Shown one piece after another: positions 1-7,631 of a stretch of DNA of 64,000 bases. Below the pieces are notes generated by a model, which saw only the letters and a program-made list of their open reading frames with translations, had not been told where the DNA came from and did no database searches. The position numbers were made by a program, and so were the translations under genes. The stretch's first letter is position 1. Each line of letters begins with the position of its first letter. Origin of the DNA: Bradyrhizobium diazoefficiens (GTDB lineage Bacteria; Pseudomonadota; Alphaproteobacteria; Rhizobiales; Xanthobacteraceae); contig NZ_CP067102.1 in assembly GCF_016616885.1 (NCBI RefSeq), forward strand, positions 3,066,501 through 3,130,500, in the 5' to 3' direction.

Positions 1-1
1 A

Positions 2-715
2 ATGACACTGGCGGCGCTGAAGGCCGGCAAGCACGTATTCGTTGAGAAGCCGCTGTCGATGACCGAGGAGGGGCTAGACGCGATCGAAGCGTTCTACCAG
101 GCCAATCCCAACGGGCCGCTCCTGATGACGGGTTTCAACCGGCGGTTCGCGCCGGCCGTCAGCGCTGCACGCGACACGATCAAGGGGCGTCTGTCCCCGA
201 TGATCGTCAACTACCGCATGAATGCCGGCTACATTCCCTCCGACCATTGGGTGCACGGCCCGCACGGCGGAGGCCGCAATATCGGCGAAGCCTGTCACAT
301 TTACGATCTATTCAACGCGCTCACCGGCAGCCAGCCCGTCGAGGTCCAGGCGCGGGCGATCGTGCCGGCCAGCGGCCATTGGCGCCGCGACGACAATTTC
401 GTCGCGACCGTTCGCTATGCGGACGGCTCGCTGTGCACGCTGACCTATACCTCGCTCGGCTCAAAGGAGTTTCCCAAGGAGCGCTTTGATATCTTTGTGG
501 ACGGGAAAGTTCTCGTGCTCGACGACTACAAGCGATTGGAGGTCGCCGGCGCAAACGGGGGATGGAAGGGCCTGACCATTGAAAAGGGACAGCTCGAGGA
601 GCTGGTGGCGCTCGCCGAAGCCTTCAAACCGGGCGGCAAATGGCCGATCTCGCTCGCCGATCAGCTGTCGGCGACGCGGGTCAGTTTCGCGGTCGAGAAA
701 CAGCTCGCTGAGTGA
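2..715 (+). CDS. Gfo/Idh/MocA-family oxidoreductase, 3' part
   Basis: This is the C-terminal 237 residues of an NAD(P)-dependent sugar or inositol dehydrogenase; the gene enters from the left edge, so the ATG at base 2 is probably internal and the Rossmann glycine motif lies outside the window. The family EKP motif is at residues 15-17, the substrate-domain motif FNRRFAP at 45-51, and the probable catalytic His in GEACHIYDL at about residue 99. Large Gfo/Idh domains of this kind are often the second half of a two-domain dehydrogenase in exopolysaccharide clusters, which would fit the Wzy-like gene that follows. The substrate cannot be told from the sequence. Confidence 0.85.
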   Translation: MTLAALKAGKHVFVEKPLSMTEEGLDAIEAFYQANPNGPLLMTGFNRRFAPAVSAARDTIKGRLSPMIVNYRMNAGYIPSDHWVHGPHGGGRNIGEACHIYDLFNALTGSQPVEVQARAIVPASGHWRRDDNFVATVRYADGSLCTLTYTSLGSKEFPKERFDIFVDGKVLVLDDYKRLEVAGANGGWKGLTIEKGQLEELVALAEAFKPGGKWPISLADQLSATRVSFAVEKQLAE

Positions 716-719
716 GGCA

Positions 720-1458
720 GTGCGTTCCGAGCCGTCCGTGAAGGGTCTCTACGTTCCGCCGGTGCCGCATGATGCGGGCGTGGCGCTGGGCGCTGCGATG
801 ATGAAATGCGCGGAGGCTGGCTACACGATCGCACCGCTGACCCATGCCTATTGGGGGCCGGAATATTCCAACGACACGATCAAGGAGACGCTGGACAAGA
901 TCGGCGCGCGGTTTGAGCTGCTCGACGATTCCGTGTCGCGCTGTGTCGCCGACCTGACGGAGCAGAAGACTGTCGGCTGGTTCCAGGGGCGTATGGAGCA
1001 CGGTCCGCGCGCGCTCGGCAACCGCTCGATCCTGGCTGACCCGCGCCATGCGGGCATGAAGGACCGCATCAACCTCACCATCAAATATCGCGAGGAGTTC
1101 CGTCCATTCTGTCCGTCGGTGCTGTACGAGCGCCAAGCCGAATATTTCGAGGACACACGCGCCCTTCATGGTGGTAACATTCCCGGTCAATCAGAAGGTT
1201 GCGGAGACCATGCCGGCGGTGGTCCATGTCGACAACACCGCGCGCATCCAGAGTGTCCATGCCAACTCAAATCCGCTCTACAGCCGATTGATCGGCGAGT
1301 TCGCGAAGGCGACCTCGCTGCCCGTCCTGATCAACACCAGCCTCAACATCAACGAGCAGCCGACGGTGAACGCGCCTCTGGAGGCGCTGCACACCTATTT
1401 TTGCTCCGGTCTGGACGTGCTGTATCTCGGGCCCTACCGACTGTCGAAGGCGCGCTAG
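720..1458 (+). pseudogene. NodU/CmcH-type carbamoyltransferase, truncated and frameshifted remnant
   Basis: The stretch encodes the C-terminal domain of an O-carbamoyltransferase (carbamoyl phosphate to a sugar or antibiotic hydroxyl). Recognisable blocks are VPPVPHDAGVALGAA, HGPRALGNRSILADPR and KYREEFRPFCPSV in one frame, then VHVDNTARIQSV and PVLINTSLNIN in the next. The reading frame changes at about 1158-1162: FEDTR continues as APFMV only if two bases are restored in a CGCG run, so a two-base deletion is likely. The N-terminal Kae1-like half of roughly 350 residues is missing; the first carbamoyltransferase codons directly follow the stop of the oxidoreductase. After the stop at 1458 the same frame is open again to 1584 without recognisable similarity. 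The gene is almost certainly dead. Confidence 0.8.
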
Positions 1459-1599
1459 GCAAGTGGGATCGCTCCGGGGGAGCTCAACGGACCGATGATG
1501 CAGTTCGTCCGTTGTGGTCAGGGCTTCTCGCGAAATCCGCCTGAATTGATGAAGGATCTGACGCCGTTTGTCCGACGAATGTAATGCTAGAGCGATTTC

Positions 1600-2967
1600 A
1601 TGAGCTTCAGGAAGGTGCGACGGGGCAATCTGGCCGTCGGTGTGGCGGTCTCCGCCTACATCGCGACCTCGGGTGCCGCTGCGTTAATTCCGTTTCCGGT
1701 TGGACAAGAACAGCTCGGCCAATTGTTCCTTCCTCAGGAAGTTCCTTACGCGTGGATGACCACGCTCGGATCTCCAACTTACTGGCTTTTGTTTCTGCTG
1801 ACGCTCGTCGTTCTGCCGATTGCTGCGATCGCTACCGAGAAGGTCTTTGCGTCAGCAACCCTCTCATTCTCCGACGAGGTGCCCCTGTGGATTCCGCTGG
1901 TGTTGGCGGGCGCCATGATCGCTTTCTGCGTTTACCGGCTTGCGCAGGCCGGCGGCTTGTCCGCGAGCGAGGCGTGGGATCAGAGCCTATGCTACGAGGC
2001 GAAGATCGTGAGAAGGGTCGAATTGTTCAGGCTGCTTGGTAACAAGTACTATTCGTTCGTCTATTCGAGTTTGCCCATCATCGGTTGCTATCTGCTGGCG
2101 CGGGGATTGCTCAAGCATGAAAAGGTCAGCCTCGGGGCCTGCGCGGCGCTGAGCGTGATCGTTCTTTGGCTTGATGTCGCAACTATTCAGAAAGCACCGG
2201 CGCTTCTCTATGTGCTGGTGCTCGGATTGACGTTGGCGCTCTCTGGATTCGGCCTCGTGCGCAGCGCGGTCGTGACGATCGCGGCAGGAGGAACGATCTA
2301 CCTGGCCCTGGCTCTGAGCCAATTTTGCGAAGTTAAGAGCCCCGGCCAGCCGCCTGCGAGTCCCCCGGGACTGTCGCTCTCGGTTCCGCTGCCCGGTTCG
2401 GACTCATCGTCCCCGCTTGGCTCGCCATCAACCGCCGATGGAGAGCGGCAGGAGAGCGGATTCAGTGGATTGTTGAAGAAGGCAATTTGGATCGTGCGAA
2501 CGGGCGTATTCAGGATGGCGGTTGGAATTCCATACTATGTGCAGATTTTTTCGGATTCCGATCAACGTTGCGGCATAGTGCGGCCGACCTTCAGCGGACT
2601 TCTTGCTCCGCAGCCCTGCTATCCGGCCACGAAAGTGTTCGCGGTGATCTATCCCGCCATCACATACACGACGGGTTCGCAACCGGCCGGTGTGAGCCTG
2701 TCAGGCTATGCTGAGGGGGGACTCATTTACGCTGTCTTGGCGACCGTGATCGCCGGTTCACTAATTGGTTTAATTTCAATCCTTGCGAGGGGCAACGATC
2801 CCATGAGCATTGCCACGCAGGTGGCAGGCTGCCTCTACGCGTATTACGTGACTCAGGTACCTCTAACGGCGACGCTGCTGGATAGTTACGGCCTCGTTTG
2901 GTTGATAGCTCCGCTTGCCGCAATGCGTGTGCTGACATGGATGATCAGCATCACTCTCCGAAAATGA
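1600..2967 (+). CDS. Polytopic membrane protein, Wzy-like polysaccharide polymerase candidate
   Basis: A 455-residue protein with about ten hydrophobic segments, for example near residues 10-30, 58-78, 95-112, 150-170, 178-196 and 200-235, and four more at the C-terminus. A proline/serine-rich stretch (about 245-285) separates the two membrane halves and would form a large loop. Length and layout resemble oligosaccharide repeat-unit polymerases, which join lipid-linked repeat units at the periplasmic face; no residue-level signature was recognised. The neighbouring carbamoyltransferase remnant and sugar oxidoreductase support a polysaccharide role. The ATG has no strong Shine-Dalgarno sequence. 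Codon choice appears less G+C-biased than in the core genes, consistent with an acquired surface-polysaccharide gene. Confidence 0.6.
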   Translation: MSFRKVRRGNLAVGVAVSAYIATSGAAALIPFPVGQEQLGQLFLPQEVPYAWMTTLGSPTYWLLFLLTLVVLPIAAIATEKVFASATLSFSDEVPLWIPLVLAGAMIAFCVYRLAQAGGLSASEAWDQSLCYEAKIVRRVELFRLLGNKYYSFVYSSLPIIGCYLLARGLLKHEKVSLGACAALSVIVLWLDVATIQKAPALLYVLVLGLTLALSGFGLVRSAVVTIAAGGTIYLALALSQFCEVKSPGQPPASPPGLSLSVPLPGSDSSSPLGSPSTADGERQESGFSGLLKKAIWIVRTGVFRMAVGIPYYVQIFSDSDQRCGIVRPTFSGLLAPQPCYPATKVFAVIYPAITYTTGSQPAGVSLSGYAEGGLIYAVLATVIAGSLIGLISILARGNDPMSIATQVAGCLYAYYVTQVPLTATLLDSYGLVWLIAPLAAMRVLTWMISITLRK

Positions 2968-3040
2968 CGCGCCTTGCGTCGCAAGCGGCCACTTCGATTA
3001 GCTTTGTCGGCGTGCTAGCCTTGAGTTGAATCGCTCACGC

Positions 3041-3490
3041 TCAGCGCAAGGAGAGCGCTTGCCGCACGAACGCTTCGAGATTTCCATCCTGAAACAATAG
3101 GCCCTGAATGCCCGCAGCTTCGGCCGCCTCCAGGTCGCTTGGCTTGTGCTTCTGTCGGTTGCCACCGGAAAGCGCTTGAGGAGGTCGATGATCATGCCCG
3201 GCGCAGGCTTGCGACGGTCGCTGACGCGTCGATAGCGCTCGACGGTCGCTTCGGGATGGTCGGGACAGTATTCGAATGCGTCGATGTGCGCGCCGATCAC
3301 CGCCAGCTCCTTCGCGATCCAGCGATGGAGAGCCTGGACGTGGCTCTCCTCAAAGAACCCGCGCGCCACACCCGACTGGTTGGTGACGACAAAGGCAAAA
3401 TAGCCCGCGTCGTTGACGAGCTTGACCGCTTCACGGGCGCCGTCTTTCCACTCGAACTTGGTCGCCTCGAAGACGTAGAAGCGCCAGCGT
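3041..3490 (-). pseudogene. Broken D,D-heptose 1,7-bisphosphate phosphatase (gmhB-like) remnant
   Basis: The minus strand encodes most of a HAD-IIIA phosphatase: [35 protein letters not shown] and RRKPAPGMIIDLL are clear. The N-terminal nucleophile motif (DxDG) is absent because the sequence before YVFEATKF is unrelated. Near 3147 the frame breaks: ATDRS is followed, two bases later, by KPSDLEAAEAAG in another frame, which runs to a stop at 3041. Compared with the intact gmhB at 45976-46506 ([10 protein letters not shown]), the missing part is the FLIGD segment, so a 13-base deletion removed a catalytic Asp motif. The gene has lost both ends of its active site and cannot be functional. Confidence 0.8.
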
Positions 3491-3496
3491 TCCTCC

Positions 3497-3679
3497 CGTG
3501 CCGGCCACGAGGATGATCGCGGCCGCTCCAATTCCAAATGATGCGCCGGCCGCAACAATAAGGATCGTCCGAGGAAAGACTATCAGCGCCGCCAACCCGA
3601 AGAACAGCGCGAGAACAGCACTCGATGTGACGGAAAGTTGCCCCAACCCCTGAAATGCCTCGATGATGTAATCTGTCAT
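3497..3679 (-). pseudogene. TVP38/DedA-like membrane protein, N-terminal fragment
   Basis: From the ATG at 3679 about 60 residues with two hydrophobic segments are encoded, including LALFFGLAALIVFPRT and LIVAAGASFGIGAAAII. The VFPRTILIVAAGASFG block is typical of the SNARE-associated/TVP38-TMEM64 family, whose members are about 200-250 residues. The similarity stops at about 3497, where the DNA switches to the gmhB remnant in a different frame, so only the N-terminal quarter survives. This looks like a deletion junction between two unrelated genes. Confidence 0.55.
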
Positions 3680-3865
3680 GGGAGTTTGCTTGGCGCCATA
3701 TGTGAAGACCAATCAACCCGCCCAAAACCCATGAGGGGGTGCATCCGGACCTTGGCCGAGGCCTACTTCTTGATTGATCCGAATCGTGCCTTAGGGTAGG
3801 AGGAGCAACTCCCGGTAGTGCATTTTTCGGATAGTAGTGAATTATCGTGGGTAAGGAATTTTTCC

Positions 3866-4048
3866 GTGCGTCGCGTAGCCATCTGTTCGATTGGGATGGC
3901 GGGGCTCGCGTTACTCGCCATTTTCGGCCTTTTCGACGATGCACTTGAGAAGCGAATGTACAGGAGTTGCCTAACGGGTCATCCGGACAGGCCGTTCCTC
4001 TGCCTAACCGAGGAGCGCACCTTACGGCTCCGATTTTACATGCCTTAA
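3866..4048 (+). CDS. Hypothetical small membrane-anchored protein
   Basis: A possible 60-residue protein starting at GTG 3866, with the AAGGA at 3853-3857 as a plausible ribosome site; an upstream ATG at 3818 in the same frame has no such site. The first 25 residues form a single hydrophobic segment (VAICSIGMAGLALLAIFGLF), followed by a short polar tail with two cysteines. No family was recognised. It could be a real small anchored protein or a chance frame between two decayed genes. Confidence 0.35.
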   Translation: MRRVAICSIGMAGLALLAIFGLFDDALEKRMYRSCLTGHPDRPFLCLTEERTLRLRFYMP

Positions 4049-4181
4049 TATCCCCGCCGCCAACAACGACCAACGCACGTGCGTGCCACCAAAGAGCGCG
4101 AGAATGTATGCCGTCGCGCCTGCCTATTTACACCAGTCTCGCGCAGAAATCCCTGTTGCCAGGAAATTGGAATTTGAGCGC

Positions 4182-5405
4182 TTACCGCTCGTCCGCGATC
4201 GCCTTTCCGTCGTTTGGCAGTGCACCGGGGGCAACCAATTCGACGCCGCCGCCGAGCTTCGTCACCGCGCGCAAGGTGCCGGCAATCTCCTCCCGCAGCG
4301 CATTGCTCGCCTGAGCGCATTCGGCCTTCAGCGTCATCGCGTCGGCCTCGCCGTGGCGGGTGACGACGAGGCGCAGCCGTCCGAGCGCGGGATGGCGCTT
4401 GCCAATCTCGACGACCTGCTCGGGGCGGACGAACATGCCCTTGACCTTGGTGGTCTGGTCGGCGCGGCCCATCCAGCCTTTGATGCGCATGTTGGTGCGG
4501 CCGCATTTGCTCGGGCCCGGCAGCGCCGCGGTGAGGTCGCCGAGCGCGAGCCGGATCCAGGGATGGTGCGGATCGAGCGAGGTCACCACGATCTCGCCGA
4601 CATCGCCCGGCGCCACGGGATCGCCGGTGCCGGGCTTGACGATCTCCAGGATCAGATCCTCGTTCACGATCATGCCATCGCGCGCCTCGGTCTCGAACGC
4701 GATCAGGCCGAGATCGGCGGTGCCGAAGGCTTGGTAGGCATCGACGCCGCGCGCCTTGATCTCGGCCTGGAGCGAGGGCGGAAACGCCGCGCCCGAAACC
4801 AGCGCGCGCTTGATCGAGGAGACATCGCGGCCTGTGGATGCGGCGGCATCGAGCAGGATCTTCAGGAAGTCCGGGGTGCCACTGTAGCCGACGGGACGGT
4901 AGGCCTCGATCAGCTCGAACTGCTGCTCGGTGTTACCAGGGCCGGCAGGGATCACCGCGCAGCCCAGTGCGCGCGCCGAGGCATCGAAGATGAAGCCGCC
5001 GGGGGTGAGGTGGTAGCTGAAGGTGTTGAGCACGATGTCCTCGGGGCGGAAACCGGCCGCGAACAGCGCGCGCGCGCCGCGCCAGGGATCGGCCTGCCGT
5101 CCCTCCGGCTCGAAGATCGGGCCGGGGGAGGTGAAGAGGCGGGCGAACGACCCCGGGGCCTCCGCTACGAAGCCGCCGAAAGGCTGGGAGGCCTTGTGCA
5201 GGGCGGGCAGTTCCGACTTGCGCAGCACGGGAAGGCCCGCCAGCGCCGTCCTGGAGGTCACCGAGACCGGATCGATGCCCTTCAGCCGCTCGGCATAGCC
5301 GGGTGCGCTCATCGCGCGGCGCAGGACGCCTGGCAGGCGGGCGAACAGCTCGGCCTCGCGCGCCGCGTGCTCACGCGTCTCGAGGGCGTCGTAATGGGCG
5401 CTCAT
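4182..5405 (-). CDS. PaaK-like phenylacetate-CoA ligase family protein
   Basis: A 407-residue member of the adenylate-forming (ANL) superfamily closest in layout to phenylacetate-CoA ligase: the PVLRKSELP block of PaaK proteins at about residues 58-66, FSYHLTPGG at about 128-136, YSGTPDFL at about 173-180, AFGTADLG at about 225-232, GEIVVTSL at about 266-273 and the C-terminal RADQTTKVKGMFV motif. Such enzymes activate an aromatic acid with ATP and join it to coenzyme A. The usual serine/glycine-rich phosphate loop is replaced by FTSPGPIFEPEG, so activity or nucleotide use may differ. It lies close to the HAAT importer/acyl-CoA synthetase operon on the same strand, which suggests a shared aromatic or organic-acid substrate, and diverges from the epimerase at 5492. 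Confidence 0.8.
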   Translation of the reverse strand: MSAHYDALETREHAAREAELFARLPGVLRRAMSAPGYAERLKGIDPVSVTSRTALAGLPVLRKSELPALHKASQPFGGFVAEAPGSFARLFTSPGPIFEPEGRQADPWRGARALFAAGFRPEDIVLNTFSYHLTPGGFIFDASARALGCAVIPAGPGNTEQQFELIEAYRPVGYSGTPDFLKILLDAAASTGRDVSSIKRALVSGAAFPPSLQAEIKARGVDAYQAFGTADLGLIAFETEARDGMIVNEDLILEIVKPGTGDPVAPGDVGEIVVTSLDPHHPWIRLALGDLTAALPGPSKCGRTNMRIKGWMGRADQTTKVKGMFVRPEQVVEIGKRHPALGRLRLVVTRHGEADAMTLKAECAQASNALREEIAGTLRAVTKLGGGVELVAPGALPNDGKAIADER

Positions 5406-5491
5406 GGCAAGTCTTTCCGGGTTGGCATCCGTTGCACGCCGCCGCTCGCATGGGTATCAGACGGCCATTGGCGGGGCGTGGAGAGGACGCA

Positions 5492-6646
5492 ATGGCGGAC
5501 GAGAGCATCATTCCGGCGGAAGAGGCGGCCGACGTCATCGCGCGCCTGAAGCGCCGCATGATCGAGGACGCGATTCCACTGTGGTCGACCGCCGGCTGGG
5601 ACGACGCGACGGGCGGCTTCATCGATCGGCTGCACCGCGACGGCTCCGCGGATACAGCCGCGCCGCGGCGCGTGTTCGTGCAGGCGCGCCAAATCTGGTG
5701 CTACGCCAAGGCCGCGCAGATGGGCTGGTATCCCGAGGGGCGCGCCATCGCGCTGAAGGGGCTCGAGCACCTGCTGGCGAAGGCAAAGGCGCCCGACGGC
5801 CGGCCTGGCTACGTGCACCGGCTCACGCCGGACGGCACGGTGCTGGATGCGCGGCGGGATGCCTACGACCACGCCTTCATCCTGTTTGCGCTGGCGACCG
5901 TCTATGCGCTCGACAAGGACGCGCAAATCCGCGCCGAGATCGACGCGCTGCTCGCCTTCCTCGACGGTCATCTGCGCTCGCCCCATGGCGGCGTGCATGA
6001 AAGCCTGCCGGTGTCGCTGCCGCGCCGGCAGAACCCGCATATGCATCTGTTCGAGGCGATGATCGCGTGCTTCGACGCGACCCACGATCTGTCGTTCCAG
6101 AATCGCGCCGGTGAATTCTTCGCGCTGTTCCTCGCTAATCTCTACGACAAGCGGAAGTGTGCACTCGGGGAATATTTCGAGGAGGACTGGTCGAAGATCG
6201 AGCCTGTCAGCATCGAGGCCGGCCACCAGGCGGAATGGGTCTGGCTGTTGAAGGGGTTTGAACGTATCACGGGCTGTCCGACCGGACAGCGGCGCGCCGA
6301 GCTGCTTGCGACCGCGCTGCGCTATCGCGACGCCACTACCGGCTGTCTCGTCGACGAGGGCGGCGACACCGGCAACATCCGCCGCTCGACGCGCAGACTG
6401 TGGCCGCAGACCGAGATCGCGAAAGCGTGGATCGCGCAGGCCGAGTCCGGCGAGGCGGGCGCGGCGGAAGAAGCGCGCGCGGCGCTGGTGCGGCTCGAAC
6501 GGCATTACCTCAGCCATCCCGTGCGGGGCGGCTGGTACGATCAGTTCGACAGCGGCGGCACATCGCTGATCGACACCATTCCTGCGTCGTCGTTCTATCA
6601 TGTTCTCTGCGCGGTCACGGAAGCGGAGCAGGTGCTGGAAAGTTAG
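5492..6646 (+). CDS. AGE-family sugar epimerase/isomerase
   Basis: A 384-residue protein of the N-acylglucosamine 2-epimerase (alpha6/alpha6 barrel) family, which interconverts C2 epimers or aldose/ketose sugars such as mannose and fructose. Diagnostic blocks are VFVQARQIWCYAKA, AYDHAFILFALA, RQNPHMHLFEA, IEAGHQAEWVWLL and WPQTEIAKAWI; the His residues in these blocks are those expected in the active site. The ATG at 5492 is chosen because GGAGAGG lies just upstream and the family N-terminus fits; the open frame extends further upstream without similarity. Its last four bases overlap the stop of the convergent LivF-type gene. The substrate is not determinable. Confidence 0.88.
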   Translation: MADESIIPAEEAADVIARLKRRMIEDAIPLWSTAGWDDATGGFIDRLHRDGSADTAAPRRVFVQARQIWCYAKAAQMGWYPEGRAIALKGLEHLLAKAKAPDGRPGYVHRLTPDGTVLDARRDAYDHAFILFALATVYALDKDAQIRAEIDALLAFLDGHLRSPHGGVHESLPVSLPRRQNPHMHLFEAMIACFDATHDLSFQNRAGEFFALFLANLYDKRKCALGEYFEEDWSKIEPVSIEAGHQAEWVWLLKGFERITGCPTGQRRAELLATALRYRDATTGCLVDEGGDTGNIRRSTRRLWPQTEIAKAWIAQAESGEAGAAEEARAALVRLERHYLSHPVRGGWYDQFDSGGTSLIDTIPASSFYHVLCAVTEAEQVLES

Positions 6647-7482
6647 AGCCAGCGTTTGCGCCGCTTGAAGCTCTTGAGGTTCTTGAAGCTCTTGCGCTGG
6701 TCGCCGGCGCCGCCGAGGTAGAACTCCTTGACGTCCTCGTTGTCGCGCAGCTCGTCGGCAGTGCCGTCGAGCACGACCTTGCCCTGCTCCATGATGTAGC
6801 CGTGGCTTGCCACCGACAGCGCGGCGCGCGCGTTCTGCTCGACCAGCAGGATGGTGACGCCGAGGTCGCGGTTGATCTTCTGGATGATCGAGAACACCTC
6901 TTTCACGAGCAGCGGCGACAGGCCCATCGACGGCTCGTCCATCAAGATCATCTTCGGGCGCGCCATCAGCGCGCGGCCGATCGCCAGCATCTGCTGCTCG
7001 CCGCCGGAGAGATAGCCGGCCAGTCCCGTGCGCTCCTTCAGGCGCGGGAAATAGTTGAAGACCATGTCGAGGTCGGCATCGACCTCGCGGTCCCTGCGGG
7101 TGAAGGCGCCGAGCCTGAGGTTTTCCAGCGACGTCATGTCGGCGACGATGCGCCGGCCCTCCATGACCTGGAAGATGCCGCGGCGGACGATCTTGTCGGG
7201 ATCGATCCCGGCGATGGGCTCGCCCTCGAACAGGATCTCGCCGCGCGTGACCTCGCCGTCCTCGGTCTTGAGCAGCCCCGAGATCGCCTTCAGCGTGGTT
7301 GACTTGCCGGCACCGTTGGCCCCCAGCAGCGCCACGATCGCGCCCTTGGGCACGTCAAGGCTGAGACCGCGCAGCACCAGGATGACGTCGTCATAGACGA
7401 CCTCGATGTTGCGCACGGCGAGGAGGGGCGGCGCGGGCACGATGCTAGGCGAGGGGCGCTCCGTTTGAGCCGCTTCACTCAT
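6643..7482 (-). CDS. HAAT-family ABC transporter ATPase (LivF-type)
   Basis: A 279-residue cytoplasmic ATPase of a branched-chain-amino-acid-type importer. The Walker A loop GANGAGKST, the signature LSGGEQQM, the Walker B MILMDEPSMG and the switch His region are all present. The C-terminus carries the basic tail KSFKRRKRWL found in many LivF proteins of this order. It is the last gene of the minus-strand operon that begins at 13756, separated from the binding-protein gene by a repeat element. The ligand is probably an organic or aromatic acid rather than an amino acid, given the acyl-CoA ligase inside the operon; that is inference. Confidence 0.93.
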   Translation of the reverse strand: MSEAAQTERPSPSIVPAPPLLAVRNIEVVYDDVILVLRGLSLDVPKGAIVALLGANGAGKSTTLKAISGLLKTEDGEVTRGEILFEGEPIAGIDPDKIVRRGIFQVMEGRRIVADMTSLENLRLGAFTRRDREVDADLDMVFNYFPRLKERTGLAGYLSGGEQQMLAIGRALMARPKMILMDEPSMGLSPLLVKEVFSIIQKINRDLGVTILLVEQNARAALSVASHGYIMEQGKVVLDGTADELRDNEDVKEFYLGGAGDQRKSFKNLKSFKRRKRWL

Positions 7483-7501
7483 GGTTGGTTACTTTCTCGA
7501 T

Positions 7502-7602
7502 GTCGTCACTCGCGAAGGCGGGTGACCCAGTATTCCAGAGGCGCCTGACGTTTCACGAGAAGCCGCGGCGTATTGGATCCCCCGCTTTCGCGGAGGATGA
7601 CA
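7502..7602. repeat. Dispersed intergenic palindromic repeat, copy A1
   Basis: The gap between the binding-protein and LivF-type genes is filled by two oppositely oriented imperfect copies of a short GC-rich unit: one starts TCGTCACTCGCGAAGGCGGG and the other, inverted, ends CCCGCTTTCGCGGAGGATGA. The same family, with the shared AT(C)CAGTA..GCCGCGGC core, occurs at 28391-28493. Such paired palindromes are typical REP/BIME-like elements in this genus and can stabilise mRNA ends inside operons. Confidence 0.75.
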
Positions 7603-7631
7603 GTTGTGTGTGTGTGGCAAAAAGCGGGCGC

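Noticed and set aside
1..4100. Symbiosis island border, because of the NodU-like remnant
   Set aside because: No nod box, no nod, nif or type III genes, no transposase and no tRNA; NodU-like enzymes also occur in surface-polysaccharide loci.
4083..5549. 488-codon plus-strand frame across the PaaK-like gene
   Set aside because: The minus-strand frame has the family motifs; the plus-strand translation is low-complexity and Arg/Gly-rich.
7502..7602. CRISPR-like repeat array
   Set aside because: Only two inverted units without regularly spaced direct repeats or cas genes; it matches the dispersed palindromic repeat seen at 28391-28493.
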